Part shown: in pieces, positions 1 through 6,929 of the stretch
Layout: every line of letters starts with the position of its first letter
How positions within the stretch are numbered: the stretch's first letter is position 1
Source of the DNA: a virus
IMG/VR virus record: IMGVR_UViG_3300046467_001379
Coordinates: 1-35,810 of that record
Strand: one strand, 5' to 3'
Length of the DNA: 35,810 bases
Translations under genes and position numbers: made by a program
The notes under the pieces: model-generated
Told to the model about the DNA's origin: nothing
The model's database searches: none
Seen by the model: only the letters and a program-made list of their open reading frames with translations

Positions 1-63
1 GAAGCCTATGATGTGTTTGATGAAGAGCAAATGGCTTGTGGGGCAGTGATTAGTTGTGCATAG
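1..63 (+). pseudogene. 3' fragment of a reading frame cut by the phage left end
   Basis: An open frame enters from the left edge in frame 1 and reads 20 codons (EAYDVFDEEQMA, then CGAVISCA) before TAG at 61-63. If the phage begins at 37, the first 12 codons are flanking sequence and the last eight plus the stop are phage sequence, so this would be a host gene truncated by insertion. Too little is left to name the protein. It could also be a chance open frame. Confidence 0.35.
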
Positions 64-210
64 GGATAGTGTGAAGAAAGAGAGTACATTATCTATCACT
101 AGGCTAATGATATCAAGGGTTAAGCATATTTGGCGGCGCTGGTTATGCACGAATAGATTTTGAGCAGGAATGATTAATATTGATATGATTGCGGTGTTTA
201 ATTGTGCATA
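37..210. repeat. Left phage end with transposase-binding sites (attL; L1, L2, L3)
   Basis: L1 is at 46-62; read on the minus strand it is TATGCACAACTAATCAC. L3 is at 194-210; on the minus strand it is TATGCACAATTAAACAC. Both point the same way relative to the end and match the right-end sites at 15-16 of 17 positions. A weaker copy in the opposite orientation (L2, TATGCACGAATAGATTT) lies at 144-160. L1 sits 10-26 bases from the terminus, exactly as R1 does on the right. In Mu the A protein binds three such sites at each end to build the transpososome; that role is inferred here from position and symmetry. Confidence 0.8.
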
Positions 211-259
211 AGTGAGGATAGTTTGATAGGCGTTTAAACGATGTTTAAAGAATGATTAA

Positions 260-286
260 GGGCAGCCGTGATGGTTGCCCTTTTTT
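260..286 (+). terminator. Intrinsic terminator guarding the left end
   Basis: GGGCAGCC at 260-267 pairs with GGTTGCCC at 273-280 around a 5-base loop (one G-U pair) and is followed by six T. It faces rightward, so it would stop transcription entering from flanking DNA before it reaches the repressor region. Read leftward the hairpin could also serve the gene ending at 298, but the T-tract on that side is poor. Confidence 0.7.
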
Positions 287-297
287 GTGGGCGTTAT

Positions 298-534
298 TTA
301 GAGATTAGGTTGGCGCTCAGTATTGACGCGGAAAGGTGTTGAGAGGGCGTATGTAGTGTTTACGCTAAAACCTTGGTATTGCTCAACCCACTTCGCTACT
401 CCTACTAAACCTAGATGTTTAAGTAGAGCAACATGCGTTGTAGGCTTTATATCAATACTGCTAATAATGAAGCCCTCTGATTCTTTAGCCTTTAATATCG
501 TGGCATCTAGCTGCTCAATGATTGACTCTGACAT
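298..534 (-). CDS. Small leftward protein of unknown function, probably expressed in the lysogen
   Basis: This 78-residue protein is not recognised. It has no membrane segment or cysteine motif; it reads as a mixed alpha/beta soluble domain with a threonine- and asparagine-containing tail. The ATG start is preceded by AAGGGG seven bases upstream on the minus strand. A promoter candidate of its own (562-590) lies just upstream. It is the gene nearest the left end and is transcribed in the same direction as the repressor, away from all lytic genes, the usual place in temperate phages for lysogenic conversion or superinfection-exclusion cargo. Function is inference only. An antisense frame at 323-562 is a shadow. 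Confidence 0.7.
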   Translation of the reverse strand: MSESIIEQLDATILKAKESEGFIISSIDIKPTTHVALLKHLGLVGVAKWVEQYQGFSVNTTYALSTPFRVNTERQPNL

Positions 535-561
535 AGTAGGCCCCTTGTTATGTATGGGCTA

Positions 562-590
562 AGTATAGCACTGCAATCTGGCACCGTCAT
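562..590 (-). promoter_or_regulatory. Candidate leftward promoter for the 298-534 gene
   Basis: On the minus strand ATGACG (585-590) and TATACT (562-567) are separated by exactly 17 bases. Transcription would begin near 556, giving a leader of about 20 bases that contains the AAGGGG ribosome site. No operator-like TTTAC repeats overlap it, so it may escape the phage repressor. Confidence 0.45.
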
Positions 591-610
591 CAATGTCGGT
601 ACCAGAAGCG

Positions 611-1303
611 CTAGTCAGGCAGGTCATAGCTTGCATGGATGACTTGGCCGCAGATTTCGATGTTTGTGGCTTCCATGTCGGCCTTTGTGATGTCTAGCGG
701 ATCATAGAACTTGTTGTCGCTGATGAGCCTGAGTCCGCCGCCAATGAGCCACTGGATGCGCTTGACGTAATGCCTATCCTCTATACGGATGACGTAGACC
801 TTGCCGTCTAAGGGCTGGGTGTGCTCGCGGTTAATCACGACCACTGCGCTCTCTGGGATGGTGGGCGTCATTGAATCGCCTTTGGTGAACAGTGCTGCTA
901 ATGACTTGGCATTAAGACCGCGAGCCATTAACCAGTGCTTGCGAAATGCGAGATGCTTGGTGGCTGTGGCTTCACCTAGACAAACCGCGCCATTACCAGC
1001 ACTGACTTCTATGTCATACGCTGGGATGTAGGCATATTCGTCATCGGGTTTATCAACAGTATAGTTCGCTTTTGAAGAGCCAGCCTTTGAATCATTTTCA
1101 TCGCCGAATATTAAATACTGAGGGGTTACACCGTATTCCCTTGCCAGCTTTCCTATGGTCTCAATAGAGGCTTCCCTACTACCAGTTTCCCACTGTTGTA
1201 AGGTTGTAGTGCCAACATCAGCATAATTCGCAGCCTTCTGTCTAGAATACATACAATCTTCTCTAGCAATCCTTAAGCGTTCGCCAATTTCCACTCTATT
1301 CAT
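611..1303 (-). CDS. Phage repressor, XRE-type HTH plus S24 (LexA/CI) peptidase domain
   Basis: This 230-residue protein should keep the prophage silent and be inactivated by RecA-stimulated self-cleavage. Residues about 5-62 form a Cro/CI-type helix-turn-helix (TTTLQQWETGSR). Residues about 90-228 are an S24 domain: Ser144 in GDSMTPTIP and Lys181 in HYVKRI form the expected Ser-Lys dyad, and Ala102-Gly103 in VSAGNG is a plausible cleavage bond. The ATG is preceded by GAGGAA. It is divergent from the ner-like gene across a control region full of operator-like repeats. The Mu repressor itself is a different family without S24, so this phage should be SOS-inducible; this is inferred. Confidence 0.92.
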   Translation of the reverse strand: MNRVEIGERLRIAREDCMYSRQKAANYADVGTTTLQQWETGSREASIETIGKLAREYGVTPQYLIFGDENDSKAGSSKANYTVDKPDDEYAYIPAYDIEVSAGNGAVCLGEATATKHLAFRKHWLMARGLNAKSLAALFTKGDSMTPTIPESAVVVINREHTQPLDGKVYVIRIEDRHYVKRIQWLIGGGLRLISDNKFYDPLDITKADMEATNIEICGQVIHASYDLPD

Positions 1304-1427
1304 GATACTTCCTCAGTAGTAAATCTCTTTACAGTTAAAAGACCGTAAACAGTAAAAAGATAAACTTTTTAATTTACTTTTTACTGTTAATTTAATCCTA
1401 TATTTATCAACTACTTACTCCTATAGT

Positions 1428-1457
1428 GTTATATTTCCTCTATAATTTAACCGTAAA
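1428..1457 (-). promoter_or_regulatory. Candidate repressor promoter (Pc), weak
   Basis: On the minus strand TTTACG (1452-1457) and TATAAC (1428-1433) are 18 bases apart, pointing toward the repressor gene with a leader of roughly 115 bases. The -35 box lies within an operator copy, which would allow autoregulation. Other A/T-rich boxes in the region are almost as good, so the choice is uncertain. Confidence 0.3.
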
Positions 1458-1471
1458 GTGTATTTATACTG

Positions 1472-1500
1472 TTTACAGTTAAACTCTTTACGGTTATACT
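1472..1500 (+). promoter_or_regulatory. Early promoter (Pe)
   Basis: TTTACA (1472-1477, five of six to consensus) and TATACT (1495-1500) are separated by exactly 17 bases. Transcription would start near 1507, leaving about 26 bases before the ner-like ATG, with the ribosome site AAGAGG at 1519-1525 in between. Both boxes lie inside operator copies, so repressor binding should shut the promoter directly. Confidence 0.7.
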
Positions 1501-1532
1501 GGTCGCATACAGTCACTAAAAGAGGTAAGCGA

Positions 1533-1766
1533 ATGCACACAAAAGAAGTTAAAAAAGAAGCGCCTAAAGATTGGCATAAAGCCTTCATAAGCGCTGCTCT
1601 AAAAGAAAAAGGTACTAATTTATCAGCACTGGCTGAGGCAAACAATTATTCCCGTAACGGTTTGCGCAATGCTTTGTATCGTCCATATCCCAAGGCTGAA
1701 AAGATAATAGCCAAGGCTCTTAATGTTGAGCCTGAAGATATATGGCCTAGTCGCTATGGTTTGTAA
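1533..1766 (+). CDS. ner: Ner-like / Nlp-family DNA-binding regulator
   Basis: This 77-residue protein is one helix-turn-helix domain of the Nlp/Ner type: KDWHKAFISAALKEKG at the start, LSALAEANNYSRNGLRNAL as the recognition region, and EPEDIWPSRY at the end, all typical of Mu Ner and host SfsB/Nlp. The ATG at 1533 is chosen over an upstream in-frame start at 1458 because AAGAGG lies eight bases before it and the upstream start would lie before the early promoter. It is the first gene of the early operon, 11 bases before transposase A. In Mu, Ner turns down early and repressor transcription; the same role is likely. Confidence 0.88.
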   Translation: MHTKEVKKEAPKDWHKAFISAALKEKGTNLSALAEANNYSRNGLRNALYRPYPKAEKIIAKALNVEPEDIWPSRYGL

Positions 1767-1777
1767 GGAAGTCTGTA

Positions 1778-3760
1778 ATGCAAGTATTAGATTGGTATAC
1801 AGCCCAGCAAATAGCTGACTCCGACTTGAGTAGTTTACCAAATACTAAAGCTGGTGTCATTAATCGGGCAAAAAAAGAATTGTGGGTTAACCGTAAACGG
1901 TCAGGTCGTGGCGGTGGTAAAGAATATTCATTTAAAGATTTGCCTGCTGACGCACAAGCAGAGATTAAAGCAAAGGCTTACAAGGCTTTGATGCCGAAGC
2001 AGTCCCCAAAGGCGCAACGTGATATCGCGGTGATGTCTAATCGCAATATCGACACGCTAGACAGCGACCAACGCGCCACTGCTGATGCTCGTCTGCGTAT
2101 GACTTTGCTGGTCGGTCAATACGAAGCGTCAGCTGGTGGCCGTACTGCTGCTATCAAGCTGGTGTCTGAGATGAGCCGCGATGACGCATTGCCTGTCGAT
2201 GAAACCACGGACTATAACGCTGTGTGTGCTACTGCACTGGCGAAGAGTCGCGGTAAAGCGGGTGTCGGTGTGCGCCGGTTGCACCAATGGTGTATCGATG
2301 CGGACAAATGCGAGACGCCTACCGAACGCTTGGCAGCACTTGCGCCACAAAAGCAAGGGCAACCAATTATTAAACCGACACGTATGGAATGGCTGCCTGA
2401 TTTTATGGCGGTGTATCGCAATACCAACGGGCTGAGTATGGCTGAAGCGTATCGCACCTTTGAGCTGTCATATGGCGCAAAGCATGGCGCGGACGCAGTC
2501 CCCCACTATGACGCGGTACGACGCGCAATGGATAAGATGCCGAAATATGTGCGCGAATGCGGCCGCTTAACTGGCGCCAGTATGAAGGCGCTTAAGACTT
2601 ATGTGAAGCGCGACTGGTCAACGCTGGTCAATAACGACATTTGGACGGGTGATGGTCACAGCTTGAAGATGAAAGTGCGCCACCCTGACCACGGACAGCC
2701 GTTCACGCCTGAGCTGACTTTGATAATGGACACCGCTAGTCGCTATATCGTTGGCTGGTCGATGGCTTACTCAGAAAATCAGTTGGCTGTTGGTGATGCG
2801 CTGCGTTATGCGATGACTCGCCACGGTATCCCTGCGATTTACTACTCGGATAATGGTAGCGGTCAGAAGAATAAGACGTTTGATACAGATGTCATCGGTG
2901 TGTTTGCGCGTCTTGGTGTGCATCACGAGACTGGCATACCAGGGAATCCGCAGGGTCGCGGCATCATTGAAAGGGTTATGAAGACGGTCGCTCAGAAAAT
3001 CGCGCGTCAGTTTGAAACGTATCACGGCCCGAATGTCGATAGCGATACGCATCGCAAGATTAGCACTGCAACGGCAAGCCTTGCCAAAGCGGAGTCTGAA
3101 GGTCGCGAAGTGCTGACGCCAAAGCAAGCTTGGGCAAAAGGCAAGCTGCCTGACTGGAACCAATTACTCGATGTGACTGAGGCTGTCATCAGCTGGTACA
3201 ACAACGAGCATCCGCACACAGCTATCGGCAACGTGACCCCAGCAGCGATGCGCCAGCATATCTTTAACGGTATGGATGCGGCCGACATTATCCCGCTGAC
3301 TGAGGTTGAAGCTCGCGATATGTTCCGCCCTGTGGTCACTCGCAAGGTGCAACGCGCTTGGCTCACGGTCTATAACAATGAGTACTGGCATCAGGCGCTT
3401 GAGCCGTGGGATGGCAAAGAGGTTGATATCTTTATCGATCAGCACGATGCCGCGACGGTCATCATACGCGCTAAAGATGGTAGCTATATCTGCGATGCGA
3501 TTCTGGATGGCAATAAACGTTTGGCATTCCCTGAAACGCTGGTCGAACGCACCAAGCGTCAACGTGCTGAAACTCGTATCAAGAAACTGGATGAGAAAAG
3601 AGCACAGGCAATCGCTGAGACACGTCCAACGCTGGAGCACGAAAAGGCGCAGACGCTCAATGAGCTGCTGATGCCAACCACCGTGACACCAGTCGCTAAA
3701 AAAGAATATGCGATGTTTGAGATCGACTTAGATACCGCTAATAAAAAACAAGCTAAATAA
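1778..3760 (+). CDS. A: Mu-type DDE transposase A
   Basis: This 660-residue protein is close to Mu A (663) in length. Residues about 1-60 form the Mu-type winged HTH that binds internal enhancer sequences. The catalytic core follows, with Asp292 in WTGDGH, Asp358 in YSDNGS and Glu398 in GRGIIERV as the DDE triad (D-65-D-39-E by intervening residues), and QGRG just before the glutamate as in other Mu/retroviral-type integrases. The C-terminal part is lysine-rich and probably contacts the B protein. It cuts and joins the phage ends into target DNA for integration and replicative transposition. It follows the ner-like gene in the early operon. The D-to-E spacing is shorter than in Mu A. Confidence 0.97.
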   Translation: MQVLDWYTAQQIADSDLSSLPNTKAGVINRAKKELWVNRKRSGRGGGKEYSFKDLPADAQAEIKAKAYKALMPKQSPKAQRDIAVMSNRNIDTLDSDQRATADARLRMTLLVGQYEASAGGRTAAIKLVSEMSRDDALPVDETTDYNAVCATALAKSRGKAGVGVRRLHQWCIDADKCETPTERLAALAPQKQGQPIIKPTRMEWLPDFMAVYRNTNGLSMAEAYRTFELSYGAKHGADAVPHYDAVRRAMDKMPKYVRECGRLTGASMKALKTYVKRDWSTLVNNDIWTGDGHSLKMKVRHPDHGQPFTPELTLIMDTASRYIVGWSMAYSENQLAVGDALRYAMTRHGIPAIYYSDNGSGQKNKTFDTDVIGVFARLGVHHETGIPGNPQGRGIIERVMKTVAQKIARQFETYHGPNVDSDTHRKISTATASLAKAESEGREVLTPKQAWAKGKLPDWNQLLDVTEAVISWYNNEHPHTAIGNVTPAAMRQHIFNGMDAADIIPLTEVEARDMFRPVVTRKVQRAWLTVYNNEYWHQALEPWDGKEVDIFIDQHDAATVIIRAKDGSYICDAILDGNKRLAFPETLVERTKRQRAETRIKKLDEKRAQAIAETRPTLEHEKAQTLNELLMPTTVTPVAKKEYAMFEIDLDTANKKQAK

Positions 3761-3769
3761 GGAATAGGT

Positions 3770-3997
3770 ATGAGTATTGAGACAGTTATTGAGCCGTTGT
3801 GTATGGCTGACACTTTGATAGTTAAGGTTGCGCATAAGCAGCGCCGCTCAGTCAGCATGAACTTTAAGACAGGTAGCTCGCGCTCAAAGTTACACGATGT
3901 TTTTGAATTTATATATGAAGCAGATGGACGCGAGGAAAGCGTGCAAATACCTAAGCGCCTTTATAACGCATTAGTCGCTTTTCAAAACCCACAATAA
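3770..3997 (+). CDS. Small hypothetical protein between A and B
   Basis: This 75-residue protein is not recognised. The ATG follows a GGAATAGGT stretch that offers a modest ribosome site. The middle is basic (HKQRRSVSMNF, SSRSK) and the C-terminal half reads as beta-strand followed by helix (KRLYNALVAF). It sits in the tight interval between transposase A (9 bases upstream) and the B protein (18 bases downstream), so it is co-transcribed with the transposition genes; a role in transposition is possible but not shown. Confidence 0.7.
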   Translation: MSIETVIEPLCMADTLIVKVAHKQRRSVSMNFKTGSSRSKLHDVFEFIYEADGREESVQIPKRLYNALVAFQNPQ

Positions 3998-4015
3998 TAA
4001 ATAAGGATATCAAAT

Positions 4016-4891
4016 ATGAGCATTGAATTATTAAAGCAGCACATTGAAGCCACAACCCTTAGCCAGTCACAAGTCGCCGCGCAGTTGGGCAAATCTCCTG
4101 CAACGATTAACCAGTACCTGCAAGGCAAGTACAAAGGCGATGTCGAAAGCATCAATAAGGCGGTCACTGAGTTGGTTGAGCGTCACAAAAGCAAGTCAAC
4201 TGATCTGTCTAATGCTTTTATCGAAACGCCAATGGCACACCGCACAATGCAGAGCTGTATGTTTGCCCACGCTATGAACGATATGCAGCTCATCATCGGT
4301 GAAGCAGGACTGGGCAAGACGATGGCACTAAAAGAGTATGCCGCCCGCAATAGCAACGTGGTGATGCTGGAAGTTGATCCGACGTTTAGCTCTAAAGTCC
4401 TACTGGCTGAAATCTGTAATGCCCTAGGCGTAACGGCTGGACGCAACAACAACGCGATGATGACAGCGGTGATTGAGAAGTTAAAAGGCTCTGACCGCTT
4501 ACTTATCATCGATGAAGCGGAGCTGCTGACACTGAACTCGCTTGAGATACTGCGCCGCATCCATGACAAGGCTGGCATCGGTATTGTCTTGGCTGGTATG
4601 CCGCGCCTACGTGCCAATCTGCGCGGTGCGCGTGGACAGTATAAGCAAATCTATAGCCGTATCGGCATGGTGCATGACCTCAAGATGCGTCTGCCTGTCG
4701 AAGACATCGCAATGTTTTGTGAGTCGGCACTGGGTACAGCTGAATTTAACGAGACATTAAACAAGGTTTCAGGCGGCAATGCACGACGTTTAAACAAGCT
4801 GCTGCGCGGTATCAATCGTATGGCTGTACTGAATAAAGCGCCAGTCAATAAAGACATGATCGACCAGTTTGCCGACCGATTGATTGACTAA
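4016..4891 (+). CDS. B: Mu B-like AAA+ ATPase, target DNA selection protein
   Basis: This 291-residue protein matches Mu B (312) in plan. Residues about 1-60 carry an HTH (LSQSQVAAQLGKSPATINQYL). The AAA+ module has Walker A GEAGLGKT at 95-102 (Lys101) and Walker B LLIIDEAELL with Asp166-Glu167; a C-terminal helical part follows (SGGNARRLNKLLRGI). In Mu, B polymerises on DNA with ATP, delivers target DNA to the transpososome, activates A and gives target immunity. It lies directly after A in the early operon and precedes a row of small early genes. Confidence 0.95.
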   Translation: MSIELLKQHIEATTLSQSQVAAQLGKSPATINQYLQGKYKGDVESINKAVTELVERHKSKSTDLSNAFIETPMAHRTMQSCMFAHAMNDMQLIIGEAGLGKTMALKEYAARNSNVVMLEVDPTFSSKVLLAEICNALGVTAGRNNNAMMTAVIEKLKGSDRLLIIDEAELLTLNSLEILRRIHDKAGIGIVLAGMPRLRANLRGARGQYKQIYSRIGMVHDLKMRLPVEDIAMFCESALGTAEFNETLNKVSGGNARRLNKLLRGINRMAVLNKAPVNKDMIDQFADRLID

Positions 4892-4904
4892 AAAGGAGTT
4901 TGAG

Positions 4905-5273
4905 ATGTCGAAGTTAAGTAAAGAGCAGATTAAGCGCATAACAGATACCGCCTCTATGTTTGACGGTGTAAGGCTGATGTGTGATGGCTACAAGATTAGG
5001 CTGCAAGATCGGTTGATTGGACGGCAGGTACGAACACAGCTTTTTGTCAACGGTAGCATTCAAGGCAAGTGGTTTGTTCATCCTGAAGATCACGCTGAAA
5101 TTAAGTTTTATAGAGAGCGGTTTATGTATATCAAGAAAAGCCCGTACAGCAAGAAGAAAGAAGCGATTGAGACCATACGTCACGCTGACTTTGCCAGTAT
5201 CGGTCAAGCCTTGCGACACTTAAACACCGTCTGCGATAGCGTTGAGGTTATTGAGGAGAACGATTGTGAGTAA
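4905..5273 (+). CDS. Hypothetical early protein
   Basis: This 122-residue protein is not recognised. The ATG at 4905 is chosen because AAGGAG lies seven bases upstream; a TTG at 4884 in the same frame overlaps the B gene and has no ribosome site. The protein is strongly basic in its middle (RERFMYIKKSPYSKKKEA) and acidic at the end (VEVIEENDCE). It overlaps the next gene by eight bases, which indicates translational coupling. Its position corresponds to the kil/gam interval of Mu, but no Gam-like or Kil-like sequence is visible. Confidence 0.7.
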   Translation: MSKLSKEQIKRITDTASMFDGVRLMCDGYKIRLQDRLIGRQVRTQLFVNGSIQGKWFVHPEDHAEIKFYRERFMYIKKSPYSKKKEAIETIRHADFASIGQALRHLNTVCDSVEVIEENDCE

Positions 5274-5481
5274 GCGAATTAATCCGTTTAAGAAACACTT
5301 TTGTTTTACCTGTCCTGTTTGCAATGAGGATTTGATTGTAGAGCCAGGAATGCCGCCTTCAGGTGCTATGGATTGCTATGTGGGTATGACGTATTGCTTG
5401 GAATGTATGACACGTCTTGAGCTGAATTATGAAAAGTCATCTAACAGTGTAATTGCAACGGTCAAGGAGTCAAAAAAGTGA
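5266..5481 (+). CDS. Small zinc-ribbon-like protein
   Basis: This 71-residue protein starts at GTG 5266, with AGGAG seven bases upstream; an earlier ATG in frame lies inside the preceding gene without a ribosome site. Two CxxC pairs (CFTCPVC near residues 12-18 and YCLEC further on) suggest a single zinc-binding ribbon. It overlaps the genes on both sides by a few bases. Small zinc ribbons occur in many phage early operons, often as regulators or partners of larger enzymes; its role here is unknown. Confidence 0.65.
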   Translation: MSKRINPFKKHFCFTCPVCNEDLIVEPGMPPSGAMDCYVGMTYCLECMTRLELNYEKSSNSVIATVKESKK

Positions 5482-5927
5482 ACACTAAAAAAATCCTAAT
5501 GGCAAAGATTCATATCGCCAAAAAAGACCTTGGCTTGGACGATGACACTTACCGCGATGTGCTGTGGCGCGTCACTGGTCAGCGTAGCTGCAAAGATATG
5601 ACCATTGCCCAGCTGCAAGACGTGGTGAAAGACATGGAAAAGAGCGGATTTAAGCCAAAAGCTGCGCCAAAGCATGGCAAAAAGCCGTCAGTCGTCGGCA
5701 AGCGTGAGCCACTAATGGGCAAAATCCACGCCATGCTGACCGATATGGGGCTGCATTGGAACTACGCACACGGCATGGCGGACAGCATGTTTAAGATTAA
5801 GCGTCTGCAATGGCTCAATGACTCGCAACTGTACAAGCTGACGCAAGCCCTGAGCGTGCATCAGAAGCGTGAAGCTAAAAAAGCGGCCTCAAATGAACGC
5901 AAAAAAGCAGAACCTGAACGCAAATGA
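5478..5927 (+). CDS. gemA: GemA / Mu gp16-like protein (DUF1018 family)
   Basis: This 149-residue protein has the gp16/GemA signature: an N-terminal MAKIHIAKKDLGLDDDTYRDVLWRVTG region, a lysine/proline linker, then a second helical part (MGKIHAMLTDMG, FKIKRLQWL, LTQALSVHQKR). Start GTG at 5478 overlaps the previous stop and has AAGGAG nine bases upstream. In Mu, GemA modulates host gene expression and DNA topology in the late-early phase and precedes mor, as here. The last codons run through the first of three 31-bp-spaced repeats (see 5891-5983). Confidence 0.85.
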   Translation: MNTKKILMAKIHIAKKDLGLDDDTYRDVLWRVTGQRSCKDMTIAQLQDVVKDMEKSGFKPKAAPKHGKKPSVVGKREPLMGKIHAMLTDMGLHWNYAHGMADSMFKIKRLQWLNDSQLYKLTQALSVHQKREAKKAASNERKKAEPERK

Positions 5928-5983
5928 ACGCAAACCTGTAATACAAGCGCGCAAATGAACGCAAATTGATGAACTTTTAATAT
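5891..5983 (+). repeat. Three iterons with a 31-bp period
   Basis: AAATGAACGCAAA occurs exactly at 5891-5903, 5922-5934 and 5953-5965, so the copies are 31 bases apart, close to three helical turns. A partial copy (TGAACGCAAA) at 5915-5924 adjoins the second one. The array covers the end of the gp16 gene and the gap before the Mor-like gene. Same-face spacing suggests a protein-binding array controlling the downstream activator gene; no binding protein can be named. Confidence 0.6.
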
Positions 5984-5997
5984 TTTTGGGGATATAG

Positions 5998-6444
5998 ATG
6001 AACGATCAAATGATAGATGCGCTAGTCGATGAGCTAAAGCCTGAGTTGCTGCCTGACATCATCGTCAATATCAGTGATTTGATTGGCTATAAAGCGACAT
6101 TGAAGCTGGTTGAAGCGTTTGGCGGTATCAAGTTTGCAATGCCAAGCGGTCAACGCGAAAGCAAGTACTTTGATGCGCTTATCAACGCAGTCGGCAATGA
6201 AGCCGCGCTGACGCTCACGCAAAACTATGGCGGTGAGCTGATCTATATCCCCTGCTGCCATGCTGCGTTTATCCAATTGCGTAATACAGAATTTAGACAA
6301 GCAGTAACGCGGGCGGTGGCTGGCGGCGAGGTGCAAACAGCGGTGATACATCGTTTGGCCTCGCAATACGGCTTTACTGAGCGCTGGGCTTATAAGGTCT
6401 TGGCTGCCGAAGCTGCTATCTACCAGCTCGATTTATTTAACTGA
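5998..6444 (+). CDS. mor: Mor/C-family transcription activator of the late genes
   Basis: This 148-residue protein belongs to the Mu Mor/C family. The N-terminal half is the dimerisation part (DIIVNISDLIGYKATLKLVEAFGG and a GELIYIP strand); the C-terminal half carries the HTH (AVIHRLASQYGFTERWAYKVL). The ATG is preceded by GGGGA eight bases upstream. Mor and C bind promoters lacking a good -35 box and recruit RNA polymerase. Only one family member exists in this genome, and three promoters with a shared 24-bp upstream element and no -35 box lie ahead of the late blocks, so it is the likely activator of all three; that link is inference. Confidence 0.9.
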   Translation: MNDQMIDALVDELKPELLPDIIVNISDLIGYKATLKLVEAFGGIKFAMPSGQRESKYFDALINAVGNEAALTLTQNYGGELIYIPCCHAAFIQLRNTEFRQAVTRAVAGGEVQTAVIHRLASQYGFTERWAYKVLAAEAAIYQLDLFN

Positions 6445-6458
6445 TTATTTAACTGATT
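6435..6458 (+). repeat. Perfect 12-bp tandem duplication after the Mor-like gene
   Basis: ATTTAACTGATT is repeated at 6435-6446 and 6447-6458. The first copy contains the stop codon of the Mor-like gene, so the second looks like a slippage duplication of the gene end. Confidence 0.6.
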
Positions 6459-6492
6459 TTAACGGATTTAATACGACTAAAAGGTGATGACA

Positions 6493-6909
6493 ATGACGAT
6501 GACAATGAAGAAAACCGATATGCAATCCGCTGCTGCCGACGCGCCAGTACTACCAACCCGTGACAACTACCGCCACGGCATAAACAAGCTGCGCGGGCAA
6601 ATCGACTGCCCTGTACTTAGTGCGGATGAGCAAGCCATGGCTGATGATCTGCGTGAGTTTGACTGGTCTGCCCAGTCGGCTAGTTTAGCCGCGCAAACGC
6701 CCAAGCGTCCGACGGTCAGCGATTATCTCAAAAAGCAGTATCAAGCCAATATGCTCGCTCGTTATCCCAACTTTGAAGCGACGACTGAGAACGACATCGC
6801 CATGCTAAAGCACAAAATGGATCAGATGTTTGTCTTTAACACAGTCATTACTATGCTGCTGGGAATACTGCTGGTGCTTGGATTTTGGCTGATATTTTTG
6901 ATGGCTTAA
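6493..6909 (+). CDS. Small membrane-anchored hypothetical protein
   Basis: The protein of about 138 residues has a soluble N-terminal portion (RDNYRHGINKLRGQI, LSADEQAMADDL) and one strong C-terminal membrane segment (VFNTVITMLLGILLVLGFWL), suggesting a tail-anchored inner-membrane protein facing the cytoplasm. Several alternating ATG codons open the frame; 6493 is chosen because AAGG lies eight bases upstream, but 6487 or 6499 are possible. The function is not recognised. It is the first gene after the activator in the accessory part of the early operon. Confidence 0.65.
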   Translation: MTMTMKKTDMQSAAADAPVLPTRDNYRHGINKLRGQIDCPVLSADEQAMADDLREFDWSAQSASLAAQTPKRPTVSDYLKKQYQANMLARYPNFEATTENDIAMLKHKMDQMFVFNTVITMLLGILLVLGFWLIFLMA

Positions 6910-6929
6910 TAAATAAGAGGATAAGGATA

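Larger units (their letters stand above)
1327..1500. promoter_or_regulatory. Lysis-lysogeny operator region with repeated TTTAC-GTTA motifs
   Basis: At least six copies of a motif close to CTTTAC(A/G/T)GTTAAA lie between the divergent repressor and ner-like genes: 1327-1340, 1342-1357 (reverse, two overlapping copies), 1378-1390, 1446-1458 (reverse), 1471-1484 and 1486-1499. The last two cover the -35 and -10 boxes of the early promoter, spaced 15 bases apart. They are most simply operators for the repressor, the ner-like protein, or both; which protein binds cannot be read from the sequence. Confidence 0.75.

Noticed and set aside
25-63. Resemblance of EEQMACGA to the MACGxG motif of PyrK-type iron-sulfur proteins
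   Set aside because: The similar residues partly fall on phage sequence after position 37 and the fragment is far too short to identify a host gene.
141-147. Alternative left end at 146, preceded by GGTTA that equals the right flank
   Set aside because: It would give a 5-bp duplication, but the L1 site at 46-62 and its exact symmetry with R1 relative to end 37 would then be left outside the phage. A 5-base match near one of many TG steps is likely by chance.
323-562. Plus-strand open frame of 79 codons
   Set aside because: It is antisense to the 298-534 gene, which has a better ribosome site and promoter.
2129-3858. Several open frames on either strand within and just past the transposase gene
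   Set aside because: They are shadows of the transposase coding sequence, with no ribosome sites and Cys/Arg/Ser-rich, non-protein-like content.
1778-4891. A simple insertion sequence (Tn552/IS-like A plus B pair)
   Set aside because: The transposase and ATPase are followed by complete phage packaging, head and tail modules within the same terminal sites, so this is a phage.
4905-5273. Mu Gam or Kil homologue
   Set aside because: Position fits, but no Gam coiled-coil pattern or other similarity is visible in the 122-residue protein.
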